Source: Glycomyces xiaoerkulensis
Lineage (GTDB): Bacteria; Actinomycetota; Actinomycetes; Mycobacteriales; Micromonosporaceae
Assembly (NCBI RefSeq): GCF_002798405.1
Contig: NZ_PGGV01000033.1
Location: 124,001 to 188,000, forward strand
Direction of reading: 5' to 3'
Length of the DNA: 64,000 nucleotides
Positions 30,267-42,580 of this stretch are shown piece by piece. The notes below the pieces were generated by a model. It made no database searches and was not told the DNA's origin. It worked only from the letters and a program-made list of their open reading frames with translations. The number at the start of each line of letters is the position of its first letter. Within the stretch, counting starts at the first letter, position 1. A program made the translations under genes and the position numbers.

Positions 30267-33200
30267 ATGACCTCCGAAGCCCCCCGGCGCCGCGACCGGC
30301 TCCGCAAGCTCGTCTCGGGGGGACTGCTCACGCTCGGGCCGTCGGTCCTGCTGATCACCGTCTTCTGGGAGACCCTGCGCGAACGCATCCCCATGAGCCT
30401 CCCGGCCCTCAGCGGATCGGCGCTGCTGCTCATCGCCGTCGGCTTCCTCACCCTCCTCGGTGAGGAGATCGGCCGCCGCTGGGCCAAGCGCGCCGCCGGC
30501 CAACTCGACCCCTACCGGTGGTGGTGGCTGGCCAGGCAGCGCCGCGCCTACATCGCCCAACTGGCCGACCACGCCGCCGAGATCCAGCTCTACGGCGTCG
30601 CCACCCACGGCCCCTACGCCATGCGGCTTCCCGAAGTCCACGTCGCCACCGGCCTGATCCGGCCCCGCCACGGCCTGCCGGACGGCCGCCACACCGGACA
30701 GTCCCTACTCGAGGTGCTGGAGGGGCCCGAACGGCGCGCCTTCGTCATCATCGGCGAACCCGGCGCCGGCAAGACCACCCTGCTGCGCCACACCGCACTC
30801 CACATCTGCCAGAGCCGCCGCCACCAGCGCCGCCACCTGCCGGTCCTTGTCTACCTCCGCGACCACGTCGACACCATCCTCGACGACCCCGGCGGCGTCA
30901 CCGTCGCGACCCTGCTCGAGGAGACCCCCTCGCTGCGCCACCGCGCCATCGCCTCGGGCGTCCGGCAGCGCCTCGAATCCGGCCGCTGCCTCGTCCTGCT
31001 CGACGGACTCGACGAGATGGCCGGCGTCGAGGCCCGCCAGGAGGTCGCCCGCTGGATCAAGGACCAGATGGAGTGCTACCCCGACTGCGACTTCGTGGTC
31101 ACCGCCCGGCGCCAAGGCTACGACAACACCGTCCTGGCCGACCTCGACACCGTGCGCGTGCAGCGGTTCGACTGGCCCCAGATCGAACGCTTCGTCCACC
31201 GCTGGTGCTACTCCGTGCGCTGCCAGGAGACCGAGAGCACCGGCCGCGCCGTCCGCGTCAAGTCCGACAAGGACGCCCGGCGGCTGCTCAAACTCATCGG
31301 CGACAGCCGCGAACTGCGCCACCTGGTGTCGAACCCGCTGCTGCTGATCATGATCTGCAACGTCGACCGCTACCGGGGCCAACTGCCGGCCGGCCGCGCC
31401 GAGCTCTACCGCGAAATGTGCGAGATGCTCATCCACCGCCGACGCCAGCAGAGCGGCGTCCGCAGCCACTTCGACCCCCTCACCGCACGGCAGAAGGTCG
31501 CCCCGCTGCGCGAACTCGCCCTCCGCATGATGGGCGAACGCACCCGCCGCACCGGCACCGCCGAAGCCGTCGCCGTCTTCGCCGGACGCCTCCGCGGCGC
31601 ACCGCGCCGAGTCGACCCCGAAGACTACCTGCGCCAAGCGGTCGAGAACGGCATCCTCGTCGAAGACGGCCACGACACCTACAGCTTCGCGCACGTCACC
31701 CTGCAGGAATACCTCGCCGCCGCCGCACTCCGCGACCTCGGTGACGACGCGTTCCTCGCCAAGCGCATCGACCAGGTCTGGTGGCGCGAGACCATCCTTC
31801 TGTGGGCGGCCGAAGGCGAGGCCGACAGCGTCGTCCACGCCTGCCTCCAGGCCGGCGACGTCGACTCCCTCCTGCTCGCCGAGGAATGCATGAACGTCGC
31901 CGCCGAACTCGACCCCGGCCTGCAGCACCGGCTGAACGCCATCCTCGAAGACCACTCCACCCTGGACTCCAGCGACCGCGCCGTGGTCGACCAGCTCCTG
32001 CTCCGCCGCAACGTCGCCGACACCGTCCCGGTCGGCCCCGAGGCCGACCTCTGCGTCGTCCCCCTGCGCTACGCCGTCTGGACCCGCTTCCTCACCGACC
32101 TGCGCTTCAACGACTGCCTCGATCCGCCCGGCCGCATCCGCAACGGCGAAGCCGCCGCCGGCATGTGGCCCATCTACGTGGACAAATTCCTCAACTGGGC
32201 CAACCACTACGCCGAACCCGGCCACCGCTACCGGCTCCCGGCCGCCGCCGAACTGCACGCCTACTTCGAAGCCGTGCCCACCGAAGCCGTCCCCCACCCG
32301 CTCTGGGTCGAAGCCGAACCCCACCCGCGCCTCTACTGCCCCACCGGCGTCGACAACACCTACACCGCCGACCGGGCCCAGATCATCGCAACGCTCCGGA
32401 CCGACCGGGCCGACACCCACGGGCACCGCCTCCTCGCCCTGGCCGTCCGCGTCGCCATGCACCGCAAAGGCGCCGTCGTAGCCGACCCCATGCAGTTCCG
32501 GGACCTGTTCGACATCGCCCGCGGCATCGACACCGCCCGCCCCATCGACGAGATCCTCGACCGCGCCCTCAGCCAGCTCTTCGCCCGCATCCGCGCCCTC
32601 TCCGGATTCACCGGCTGGCGCCCCCACTTCAACTGGGAACCGCACCTCGCCGACCTCGGCGACAACGAATTCGTCCGCTCCCTGGTCCGCAAGGGGCTCT
32701 TCCCCGAACGGGCGGCCGTCGAAGACCTCCTGGCCGTCCGCGCCCACCTGGTCGCGGTCTCGCTGTGGATCCACGAAGCGGTGCGCAACCCCCAGGCCCG
32801 CCCCAACCTCGAATCGGAGGAACGCTACCTCGACACCGTCGGCGCCGCCGAAGGCGACGCCCCCGTCTACCCAGACGAGGTCGTACCGGCCATCCGCGCC
32901 GCCGCCGAAGCGATCGAGAGCGGACGCGTCACCGACGAGGCGTTCGCGCCCCTCGCCGGCAAGGCCGCCGGGCTCCTGCGCGACTGCGAACGCGCTCTCA
33001 CCCCCATCCTCGACCGGCAGGCCCGCTTCGACGCCGACCGCATCGCCACCGCGCGCCTCGCCCTCAACGCCGCCGCGGCCTTCACCCACCGCCTCCTCGA
33101 CGACCCCGGCGCCACCGACCTCCTGCGCCGGGCCATCACCGGACTCGTCGTCGTCTCCGCCCGCGCCACCGGCGACGACGACACCGGCGAGCACGGCGAC

Positions 33201-33365
33201 GAACTCCTGCTGCTGGTGCGCGAGCCGCTCCCGACCGACGGCGAACCCGAGCGCCCGCCCGCGCACGAGATCGTCGTCCGCCGCCGCGGCCGCATCGCGA
33301 TCGCGCTGGCCCGGCTCGGCTCCTGGTGGCGGCGGCGGTCCCAGGACCGCCGACCGGCGCGTTGA
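30267..33365 (+). CDS. Membrane-anchored NACHT NTPase with FGE-like segment
   Basis: A 1032-residue NTPase. Two hydrophobic segments (about residues 19-35 and 50-65) anchor the N-terminus. The NACHT domain starts near residue 155 with Walker A GEPGAGKTT (163-171), Walker B CLVLLDGLDE (241-250), and an arginine-rich sensor-like VVTARRQGY. After helical NACHT-associated parts, residues about 590-670 resemble a degenerate formylglycine-generating-enzyme (FGE) fold: VVPLRYAVWTRFL, later MWPIYVDKFLNWANHY and GHRYRLPAAAEL. The C-terminal 350 residues are helical and of unknown role. Bacterial NACHT proteins are often antiphage sensors, so a defence role is possible, but this is inference. It is a single gene with no obvious partner. 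Confidence 0.85.
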   Translation: MTSEAPRRRDRLRKLVSGGLLTLGPSVLLITVFWETLRERIPMSLPALSGSALLLIAVGFLTLLGEEIGRRWAKRAAGQLDPYRWWWLARQRRAYIAQLADHAAEIQLYGVATHGPYAMRLPEVHVATGLIRPRHGLPDGRHTGQSLLEVLEGPERRAFVIIGEPGAGKTTLLRHTALHICQSRRHQRRHLPVLVYLRDHVDTILDDPGGVTVATLLEETPSLRHRAIASGVRQRLESGRCLVLLDGLDEMAGVEARQEVARWIKDQMECYPDCDFVVTARRQGYDNTVLADLDTVRVQRFDWPQIERFVHRWCYSVRCQETESTGRAVRVKSDKDARRLLKLIGDSRELRHLVSNPLLLIMICNVDRYRGQLPAGRAELYREMCEMLIHRRRQQSGVRSHFDPLTARQKVAPLRELALRMMGERTRRTGTAEAVAVFAGRLRGAPRRVDPEDYLRQAVENGILVEDGHDTYSFAHVTLQEYLAAAALRDLGDDAFLAKRIDQVWWRETILLWAAEGEADSVVHACLQAGDVDSLLLAEECMNVAAELDPGLQHRLNAILEDHSTLDSSDRAVVDQLLLRRNVADTVPVGPEADLCVVPLRYAVWTRFLTDLRFNDCLDPPGRIRNGEAAAGMWPIYVDKFLNWANHYAEPGHRYRLPAAAELHAYFEAVPTEAVPHPLWVEAEPHPRLYCPTGVDNTYTADRAQIIATLRTDRADTHGHRLLALAVRVAMHRKGAVVADPMQFRDLFDIARGIDTARPIDEILDRALSQLFARIRALSGFTGWRPHFNWEPHLADLGDNEFVRSLVRKGLFPERAAVEDLLAVRAHLVAVSLWIHEAVRNPQARPNLESEERYLDTVGAAEGDAPVYPDEVVPAIRAAAEAIESGRVTDEAFAPLAGKAAGLLRDCERALTPILDRQARFDADRIATARLALNAAAAFTHRLLDDPGATDLLRRAITGLVVVSARATGDDDTGEHGDELLLLVREPLPTDGEPERPPAHEIVVRRRGRIAIALARLGSWWRRRSQDRRPAR

Positions 33366-33372
33366 GCGGACC

Positions 33373-35157
<1,785 letters not shown>

Positions 35158-35306
35158 GTGGGCCAAGGCTACCGGCGCGCTCGGCCGGTCCGCAGGGGCG
35201 CCGAGACCGTTCCCGCGACGCCCTCGCGGCACGAGACGGTACCTGCGCTGAGCTCTGTGAACTCCGGTCCTCCGGTGGTCAACGGTGGAGATGTAAAAGT
35301 GATACA

Positions 35307-35347
35307 TGTCACTATCATTGATGATACTAACATCGATGACAGTGACA
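35307..35347. repeat. 41-bp operator-like palindrome
   Basis: Left arm TGTCACTATCATTGATG (35307-35323) and right arm CATCGATGACAGTGACA (35331-35347) match at 15 of 17 positions, with the 7-base spacer ATACTAA. The length and symmetry fit a tandem or dimeric repressor site such as a TetR-type operator. Confidence 0.75.
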
Positions 35348-35355
35348 TCAATGAT

Positions 35356-35373
35356 ATCGAACTTCGGTTCGAT
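35356..35373 (+). promoter_or_regulatory. Perfect TTCG tetraloop hairpin
   Basis: ATCGAAC (35356-35362), loop TTCG, then GTTCGAT (35367-35373). UUCG is an unusually stable RNA tetraloop; it would lie in the hydrolase leader if transcription starts upstream. Confidence 0.55.
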
Positions 35374-35481
35374 AGACCGCGAGCGTGCGGAGTCCGTCCC
35401 TCGGCCGCCGCCCGCGGCGATGAATTCAACCGCTCCGGCTCGTCTCCATTGGTAAGCAACCCGAGAAACCCAGGAGACACC

Positions 35482-36351
35482 ATGACCGAGCCACAGACGC
35501 ACACCCTGGAAGCACCCGGCGCCGTCCTGCACTACGACGTCCGAACCGGCACCGCCGCCGAGCCCGCCCTGCTGCTGATCGGATCGCCGATGGCCGCCGC
35601 CGGGTTCGGCACTCTGGCCGGTCACTTCACCGACCGCACGGTGGTGACCTACGACCCCCGCGGCTCCGAGCGCAGCGAACGCGCCGACGCCACCGTCGAG
35701 ACCTCGCCCGACGAGCACGCCGACGACCTGCACCGGCTGATCGAGGCGCTCGGCACCGGACCGGTCGACCTCTTCGCCAGCAGCGGCGGGGCGGTCAACG
35801 CCCTCGCCCTGGCGGCCCGCCACCCCGAGCAGGTGCGCACCCTGGTCGCCCACGAACCGCCCGCCGCCCGGGAGGTGCCGGACCACGAGGAGGTCCTCGC
35901 GGTCATGCGGGACATCCGCGAGACCTACCTGCGGTCCGGCTTCGGCCCGGCGATGGCGAAGTTCATCGCCTTCATCTCGCACGAGGGCCCGGTTCCGGCC
36001 GATTTCACGAGCAGGCCCGCACCGGACCCCGCCGACTTCGGACTGCCGACAGAGGACGACGGCTCGCGCGACGACTCGCTGCTCGGGCAGAACCTGATGA
36101 CGTGCAACGCCTACGAGCTCGATTTCGATGCGCTCCGGGCGGCCTCCACCCGCATCGTCGTCGGTGTCGGAGCCGATTCGGGCGAGGAGTTCACCGCCCG
36201 TGCCTCACGGGCCGTGGCCGAGCGGCTGGGGACCGCCGCGGTCGAGTTCCCCGGCGGCCACGCCGGGTTCCTCGGAGGCGAGTACGGCCAGACCGGCGAG
36301 CCGGAGGCGTTCGCCGCCGCCCTGCACAAGGTCCTCGCCGAGCGAGAGTGA
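35482..36351 (+). CDS. Alpha/beta hydrolase
   Basis: A 289-residue cytoplasmic hydrolase. The nucleophile elbow is FASSGGAVNA (about residues 96-105), where Ser in S-S-G-G is the nucleophile; the oxyanion region is LLIGSPMAAAG, and the catalytic His is in FPGGHAGFLGG. The Asp is probably in VVGVGADSG. Substrate unknown. AGGAGA lies before the ATG. The palindromic region just upstream suggests control by an unlinked or trans-acting repressor, since no regulator gene is adjacent. Confidence 0.88.
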   Translation: MTEPQTHTLEAPGAVLHYDVRTGTAAEPALLLIGSPMAAAGFGTLAGHFTDRTVVTYDPRGSERSERADATVETSPDEHADDLHRLIEALGTGPVDLFASSGGAVNALALAARHPEQVRTLVAHEPPAAREVPDHEEVLAVMRDIRETYLRSGFGPAMAKFIAFISHEGPVPADFTSRPAPDPADFGLPTEDDGSRDDSLLGQNLMTCNAYELDFDALRAASTRIVVGVGADSGEEFTARASRAVAERLGTAAVEFPGGHAGFLGGEYGQTGEPEAFAAALHKVLAERE

Positions 36352-36355
36352 ACGG

Positions 36356-36387
36356 GGCGCCGTCCGGCCGCGCGGCCGGACGGCGCC
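36356..36387. terminator. Bidirectional terminator, hydrolase/leuA
   Basis: GGCGCCGTCCGGCCG (36356-36370) is a perfect 15-base inverse of 36373-36387. It lies 4 bases after the hydrolase stop and 7 bases from the convergent leuA stop. Confidence 0.8.
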
Positions 36388-36393
36388 GCCGCA

Positions 36394-38258
<1,865 letters not shown>

Positions 38259-38282
38259 CGCCGTGTCTGGATATTGAGAAGG

Positions 38283-38858
38283 TCAGCCGATCAGCAGCTC
38301 CTCGAGCGGAATGCGCCACCGCGGCCGCAGGTCCGGGGCCGCGACGCTCTCGTCCAGGCGCCCCGGATCCCCGGGCACGCCGATGGCGGCCACCGAAGTC
38401 GGCTTCAGCGCCGCCTGCAGCCCGAACTCCCCGGCGAGGGCCTCGGCGTCGAATCCGGCCATCTGCCGGACCGTCAGCCCCTCGGCGAGGGCCTGGAAGG
38501 TCAGGTGGGCCATGGACTGGCCCAGGTCGTACGCCGCGTGCGAGAGCGAGCCCTTCTCGTTGGACTCGGTCAGGACGGCCACCAGCAGCGCCGAGGCGTG
38601 CTGGGACCACTCGGCGTTGCCCGGATTGAGGCAGTCGAGCACCCGCTTGAAGTCAGGGGTGTCCCGCCTGGCGAGGATGAACCGCCACGGCTGCGTGTTG
38701 CCCGAGCTGGGCGCCCAGCGGGCGGCCTCCAGCAGAGCCGTGAACTGCTCGTCGCTCACTTCGATCCCGGGCTCGAGGGCCCTGGTCGAGTGGCGGCTCG
38801 CCAACAGCGGGTGGATCGGCACGGAGGTCTGGGCGTGCCGGTCGATCGGTCCGTTCAT
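38283..38858 (-). CDS. Nitroreductase-family flavoprotein
   Basis: A 191-residue FMN-dependent oxidoreductase. The N-terminal RHSTRAL is the phosphate-binding Arg-rich motif, ARWAPSSGNTQPWRF is the FMN-contacting signature, and the later LTFQALAEGLTVRQM block matches the family. The C-terminus PRWRIPLEELL is also typical. It may act on nitroaromatics, quinones or a natural substrate; the sequence does not tell which. Two TGGCACC-like sites upstream (38906-38933) may be its operator. Confidence 0.88.
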   Translation of the reverse strand: MNGPIDRHAQTSVPIHPLLASRHSTRALEPGIEVSDEQFTALLEAARWAPSSGNTQPWRFILARRDTPDFKRVLDCLNPGNAEWSQHASALLVAVLTESNEKGSLSHAAYDLGQSMAHLTFQALAEGLTVRQMAGFDAEALAGEFGLQAALKPTSVAAIGVPGDPGRLDESVAAPDLRPRWRIPLEELLIG

Positions 38859-38905
38859 CTGGTATCACCTGAATGGTGTGGTCAGCAGGTCCGCGTCGCG
38901 AACCC

Positions 38906-38933
38906 TGGCACGGTGCCAAACTTCATGGTGCCA
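38906..38933. promoter_or_regulatory. Repeated TGGCACC elements before the nitroreductase gene
   Basis: Palindrome TGGCAC-G-GTGCCA (38906-38918) is followed by TGGTGCCA (38926-38933). Read on the minus strand this gives two TGGCACC copies about 15 bases apart. It is a candidate repressor or activator site about 50 bases before the start codon. Confidence 0.35.
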
Positions 38934-38970
38934 CGCTCAGGCGCGTTTCCGCGTCCTCTTGTCGCCTTCC

Positions 38971-39702
38971 TTACTCTCTGTCAGGCGAATCTGTTGTGAC
39001 TGTTGGGCTTGGTGAAGGTGTGGGAGTTTCCGGCTTTGGCGGCTTTGGGGCCTTGCGGCCCAAAGGATCGCCCTCGACGACCTCCCCCGGCAGTTGCACC
39101 GTCTCGACCGGCGCCTCCGGCTCCCCCTCCAGGGCCAACTCGCCCACGTCCGGACCGGTCACCGACAGGATCGCACCCGCCCGGTCCAGACACCACTCGC
39201 CCGGCGGGAACGGCGTCTCCACCACCACCGTGTTCGGCGTCAGCGTGAAGCAATCACCCTCCCGGGTGACCGAGAACGGCATGTGGCGGTCCAGCAGCAG
39301 CGGCAGCCACTCCACGAACGGCCGCTGCACCTTCGGATCGAACCGCTCCGGTATCCGGCCGGTGATCCCGGCCAGCTTCACGCACTCCTCCTCCGCGCAC
39401 TGGAAGAAACCCCCGGTCGTCCACGCCACCGACACGTCCACCTCGCCGCCGTGGGCCCACCCCGGCACGTCCACCCGCCACGTCCCGTCCTCGGCCGCCC
39501 ACACCGTCACCGTCCCGCCCTCGGACCAGGCGTACTCGGCGGTGAACGTCGTGTCCAGCGCCTTCGTGACCCGCCCGATCATCGCCGCCTGCGCGCTCTC
39601 GCGCCGCGGGGCCGGCTCGGACTCGTCGACCGCCGTCGCCGAACCGCAGCCCGCCAGAATCGTGATCGATACCACTGTGATGATTGCCGATTTCGGTGCC
39701 AC
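38971..39702 (-). CDS. Lipoprotein of unknown function
   Basis: A 243-residue exported protein. The lipobox is LAGC (Cys at about residue 19), giving a diacylglycerol anchor. The body is a beta-rich region with two Cys pairs (FFQCAEEECVK; DCFTLT with EWCLDRAG), and the fold recalls LppX/LprAFG-type or DUF-type actinobacterial lipoproteins, though I cannot assign it. The tail is Pro/Thr/Ser-rich and disordered. It is divergent from lysC and probably transcribed alone. Confidence 0.75.
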   Translation of the reverse strand: MAPKSAIITVVSITILAGCGSATAVDESEPAPRRESAQAAMIGRVTKALDTTFTAEYAWSEGGTVTVWAAEDGTWRVDVPGWAHGGEVDVSVAWTTGGFFQCAEEECVKLAGITGRIPERFDPKVQRPFVEWLPLLLDRHMPFSVTREGDCFTLTPNTVVVETPFPPGEWCLDRAGAILSVTGPDVGELALEGEPEAPVETVQLPGEVVEGDPLGRKAPKPPKPETPTPSPSPTVTTDSPDRE

Positions 39703-39833
39703 AGCGCGATTCTGCGTCTCTCGAAGCGGTATGACCTGGCGCCACGCCGGTGACCGCCGCTAGGGTTGTGTGGCCGTCGCTTACCGGCGAGGGCCGACAG
39801 CACCCGAGAAAACAGAGACATGAGGTGAATCCC

Positions 39834-41099
39834 GTGGCGCTGGTCGTGCAAAAGTACGGCGGATCATCGGTCGAGAACCCCGAACGCGTCAAGCGCGTGG
39901 CCGAGCGGATCGTCGCCACCCGAAAGCGCGGCGACGACGTCGTGGTCGTCGTCTCCGCGATGGGCGACACCACCGATGACCTGCTTGACATGGCCGGCCA
40001 GGTCTCACCGCTCCCCGAGCCCCGCGAGCTCGACATGCTGCTCACCTCCGGCGAGCGCATCTCCATGGCCCTGCTCGCGATGGCCATCAACAACCTCGGC
40101 TTCCAGGCCCGGTCCTTCACCGGCTCCCAGGCGGGCATGCTCACCACCGCCTCCCACGGCGAGGCCCGCATCATCGACGTCACCCCCGGACGCATCCGCT
40201 CCTCGCTCGACGAGGGCTACATCACCATCGTGGCCGGATTCCAGGGCGTCAGCCAGGACACCAAGGACATCACCACGCTCGGCCGCGGCGGCTCCGACAC
40301 GACCGCCGTCGCGCTGGCCGCCGCCCTCCGAGCCGACGTCTGCGAGATCTACTCGGACGTCGACGGCGTCTACACCGCCGACCCGCGCATCGTCCCCAAC
40401 GCGAAGCGCCTGGAGAAGATCACCTTCGAAGAGATGCTGGAGATGGCCGCCTCCGGCGCCAAGATCCTGCATCTGCGCAGCGTGGAGTACGCCCGCCGCT
40501 ACGGCATCCCGCTGCATGTCCGCTCGTCGTACTCGCACAAGACCGGCACCATGGTGTCGGGTTACATGGAGGAGCTGCCCGTGGAGCAAGCACTCATCAG
40601 CGGCGTCGCGCACGACCGCTCCGAAGCCAAGATCACCGTCACGCGCGTACCCGACAAGCCGGGCGCGGCCGCGTCGATCTTCAAGGTGATCGCCGACGCC
40701 GAGATCGACATCGACATGATCGTCCAGAACGTCTCGACCACCGGCAACGGCCACACCGACATCTCCTTCACGCTCCCGAAGGACGTCGGCCCGCAGGCCA
40801 CCGAGGCGCTCAAGAAGAACCAGGAGCTGATCGGGTTCGACAAGCTCATCTTCGACGAGCACGTCGGCAAGATCTCGCTGGTCGGGGCCGGGATGCGCTC
40901 GCACCCGGGCGTGACGGCGAACTTCTGCCAGGCGCTGGCCGACTCCGGGGTCAACATCGAGATCATCTCGACCTCCGAGATCCGCATCTCGGTGGTCTGC
41001 CGCGACACCGAACTGGACGACGCGGTGCGCGCGGTCCACGACCAGTTCGAGCTCGGCGGCGCTGAAGAGGCCGTCGTCTACGCGGGAACGGGGCGATAG
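39834..41099 (+). CDS. lysC: Aspartate kinase
   Basis: A 421-residue enzyme that phosphorylates aspartate, the entry to lysine, threonine and methionine synthesis. The kinase part has [17 protein letters not shown] at the start and [16 protein letters not shown] as the ATP/aspartate motif. Two ACT domains follow from about residue 265, where feedback lysine and threonine bind. The GTG at 39834 has GAGGTGA before it. A second start inside the gene (40581) may yield the regulatory beta subunit. asd follows 2 bases later, forming an operon. Confidence 0.96.
   Translation: MALVVQKYGGSSVENPERVKRVAERIVATRKRGDDVVVVVSAMGDTTDDLLDMAGQVSPLPEPRELDMLLTSGERISMALLAMAINNLGFQARSFTGSQAGMLTTASHGEARIIDVTPGRIRSSLDEGYITIVAGFQGVSQDTKDITTLGRGGSDTTAVALAAALRADVCEIYSDVDGVYTADPRIVPNAKRLEKITFEEMLEMAASGAKILHLRSVEYARRYGIPLHVRSSYSHKTGTMVSGYMEELPVEQALISGVAHDRSEAKITVTRVPDKPGAAASIFKVIADAEIDIDMIVQNVSTTGNGHTDISFTLPKDVGPQATEALKKNQELIGFDKLIFDEHVGKISLVGAGMRSHPGVTANFCQALADSGVNIEIISTSEIRISVVCRDTELDDAVRAVHDQFELGGAEEAVVYAGTGR
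40568..40583 (+). promoter_or_regulatory. Internal ribosome site for a lysC beta subunit
   Basis: GGAGGAG (40568-40574) is followed after 6 bases by an in-frame GTG (40581-40583), codon 250 of lysC. Translation from it would give a 172-residue protein with both ACT domains. Corynebacterial and Bacillus lysC genes make such a beta subunit from an in-frame start at the equivalent place. Confidence 0.7.
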
Positions 41100-41101
41100 A
41101 C

Positions 41102-42169
41102 ATGAGCCGCAAACTCACCGTAGCCATCGTCGGCGCCACCGGCGTCGTCGGTTCGATCATGTGCCGCCTGCTGGCCGCCGAGCGCGAGAAGTGGGGCGAG
41201 ATCCGCCTGCTGGCCTCGCCCCGCTCGGCCGGCAAGACCCTGTACGTGGGGGACGAGGCGGTCACCGTCCAGGCCATCAGCGCCGAGGCGTTCGAAGGGG
41301 TCGACATCGCCCACTTCGACCTGCCCGACGACGTCAGCGCCGAATGGGTCCCGGTCGCCACCGAGAAGGGCGCGGTCGTGGTCGACAAGTCCGCGACCTT
41401 CCGCATGGACCCCGAGGTCCCGCTGGTGTGCCCCGAGGCCAACCCCGACGATGCGCACACCCGGCCCAAGGGTGTCATCGCCAACGCCAACTGCACCACG
41501 CTCGCGCTCATCCCGACCCTCGCCGCGCTGGACGGGGCGTTCGGCCTGCGGTCGATGAGCGTCTCCTCCTACCAGGCCGCCTCCGGCTCCGGCAAGGAGG
41601 GCCTGGAGTCCCTCTACGCCCAGATCGACAAGTCCGCCGGCGTGGAGCGGATCGGCACCGAACCCGGCGACGTCCGCGCCGTCCTCGGCGAGGAGTACGA
41701 CGCCCCCTTCGGGGCTCCGCTGGCGCTCAACGTCGTCCCGAAGGTCGGCGGCTGGCGCGACGGCGGCTGGACCTCCGAGGAGCTGAAGGTCCGCAACGAG
41801 TCCCGCAAGATCCTCGGCCTGCCCGACCTCAAGGTCGCCTCGACGTGCGTGCGCGTGCCGGTGGCCGTGGGCCACTCGCAGGCCGTCCACGCCACCTTCG
41901 AGCGCGAGGTCTCGGTCGCCGAGGCGCACCGGGCGCTCCGGGACGCGCCGGGCGTCGATCTGGTCGACGACCCGGAGAACATGGAGTTCCCGATGCCGAT
42001 CGACGGGGTCGGCAAGCCCGGCACCCAGGCCGGGCGCGTCCGCCGGTCGATCGACTTCCCGAACTCCCTGGAGTTCTTCGTCGTCGGCGACAACCTCATG
42101 AAGGGCGCCGCCCTCAACTCCATGCAGGTGGCCGACCTGGTCCGCCGGGAACTCGAAGCCAAGCAGTAG
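41102..42169 (+). CDS. asd: Aspartate-semialdehyde dehydrogenase
   Basis: A 355-residue NADPH enzyme that makes aspartate semialdehyde from aspartyl phosphate. The Rossmann loop GATGVVGS starts at residue 10. The catalytic Cys lies in NANCTTLALIP (about residues 137-147), and the substrate-binding segment SSYQAASGSGKEG follows. VRVPVAVGHSQ carries the active-site His. The start ATG is 2 bases after the lysC stop. Together with lysC it forms the conserved actinobacterial ask-asd unit. Confidence 0.96.
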   Translation: MSRKLTVAIVGATGVVGSIMCRLLAAEREKWGEIRLLASPRSAGKTLYVGDEAVTVQAISAEAFEGVDIAHFDLPDDVSAEWVPVATEKGAVVVDKSATFRMDPEVPLVCPEANPDDAHTRPKGVIANANCTTLALIPTLAALDGAFGLRSMSVSSYQAASGSGKEGLESLYAQIDKSAGVERIGTEPGDVRAVLGEEYDAPFGAPLALNVVPKVGGWRDGGWTSEELKVRNESRKILGLPDLKVASTCVRVPVAVGHSQAVHATFEREVSVAEAHRALRDAPGVDLVDDPENMEFPMPIDGVGKPGTQAGRVRRSIDFPNSLEFFVVGDNLMKGAALNSMQVADLVRRELEAKQ

Positions 42170-42186
42170 ATCCTGCAAAGGATCCG

Positions 42187-42212
42187 CGGCCCGGGACTCG
42201 CGTCCCGGGCCG
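42187..42212 (+). terminator. Terminator after asd
   Basis: CGGCCCGGGAC (42187-42197), loop TCGC, GTCCCGGGCCG (42202-42212), followed by TTCGTCGT. It is nearly the same as the hairpin at 42581-42610. Confidence 0.75.
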
Positions 42213-42268
42213 TTCGTCGTCCGGTGCGCAAGCGGTGTCGGAATCCCGACAAATGACACGCGGTCGCG

Positions 42269-42568
42269 TTGCGGGAGAACCTGTGTCGGCCCGAATACCT
42301 TGAGCGCATGCCGTACAAGTACCCGTCGCAGATGCGCCTGACGGGCCGCGAGGAGGGCCGCGAGGAGGGCCGAGAAGCTGGCCGCGAAGAGGGCCGCCTG
42401 CAAGGCATGGTCTACGTGCTGCTGTTGGTAGTCGATAGCCGCGGCATCGAGCTGAGCCAGGCCGACCGCGAGCGGATCGCCTCCTGCAGCGATCCCGAGC
42501 TCCTGTGCTCCTGGCTTGAACGCGCCGTCACCGCCGACGACGCCGAAACGCTGTTCAGGCCGGTATAA
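42269..42568 (+). pseudogene. C-terminal remnant of an Rpn/PD-(D/E)XK transposase-like protein
   Basis: The 99-codon frame matches only the tail of Rpn-type recombination-promoting nucleases: a repeated Arg-Glu-Glu-Gly coiled stretch (REEGREEGREAGREEGR, encoded by 12-base tandem units about 42347-42400), then LLLVVDSRGIELSQADRERI and W-L-E-R-A-V-T-A-D-D-A-E-T-L-F. The nuclease core of about 200 residues that should precede it is missing; upstream sequence is intergenic. A start at 42308 or 42269 would still leave only a fragment. It is a probable decayed gene, perhaps still translated as a small protein. Confidence 0.6.
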
Positions 42569-42580
42569 CCGACCGAACGC

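Larger units (their letters stand above)
35158..35481 (+). promoter_or_regulatory. Control region of the alpha/beta hydrolase gene
   Basis: This 324-base stretch has no gene. It holds the ABC-F promoter on the minus strand and, for the plus-strand hydrolase, an AT-rich patch (35290-35360), a 41-bp palindrome (35307-35347) and a TTCG-loop hairpin (35356-35373). The low-GC patch is unlike the rest of the window. Confidence 0.6.

Noticed and set aside
30705-33266. Open frame of 853 codons on the minus strand
   Set aside because: It is antisense to the NACHT gene, with no recognisable motif and mirrored composition.
38906-38933. Sigma-54-like TGGCAC element
   Set aside because: The matching GC -12 element is absent and actinomycetes are not known to use sigma-54.
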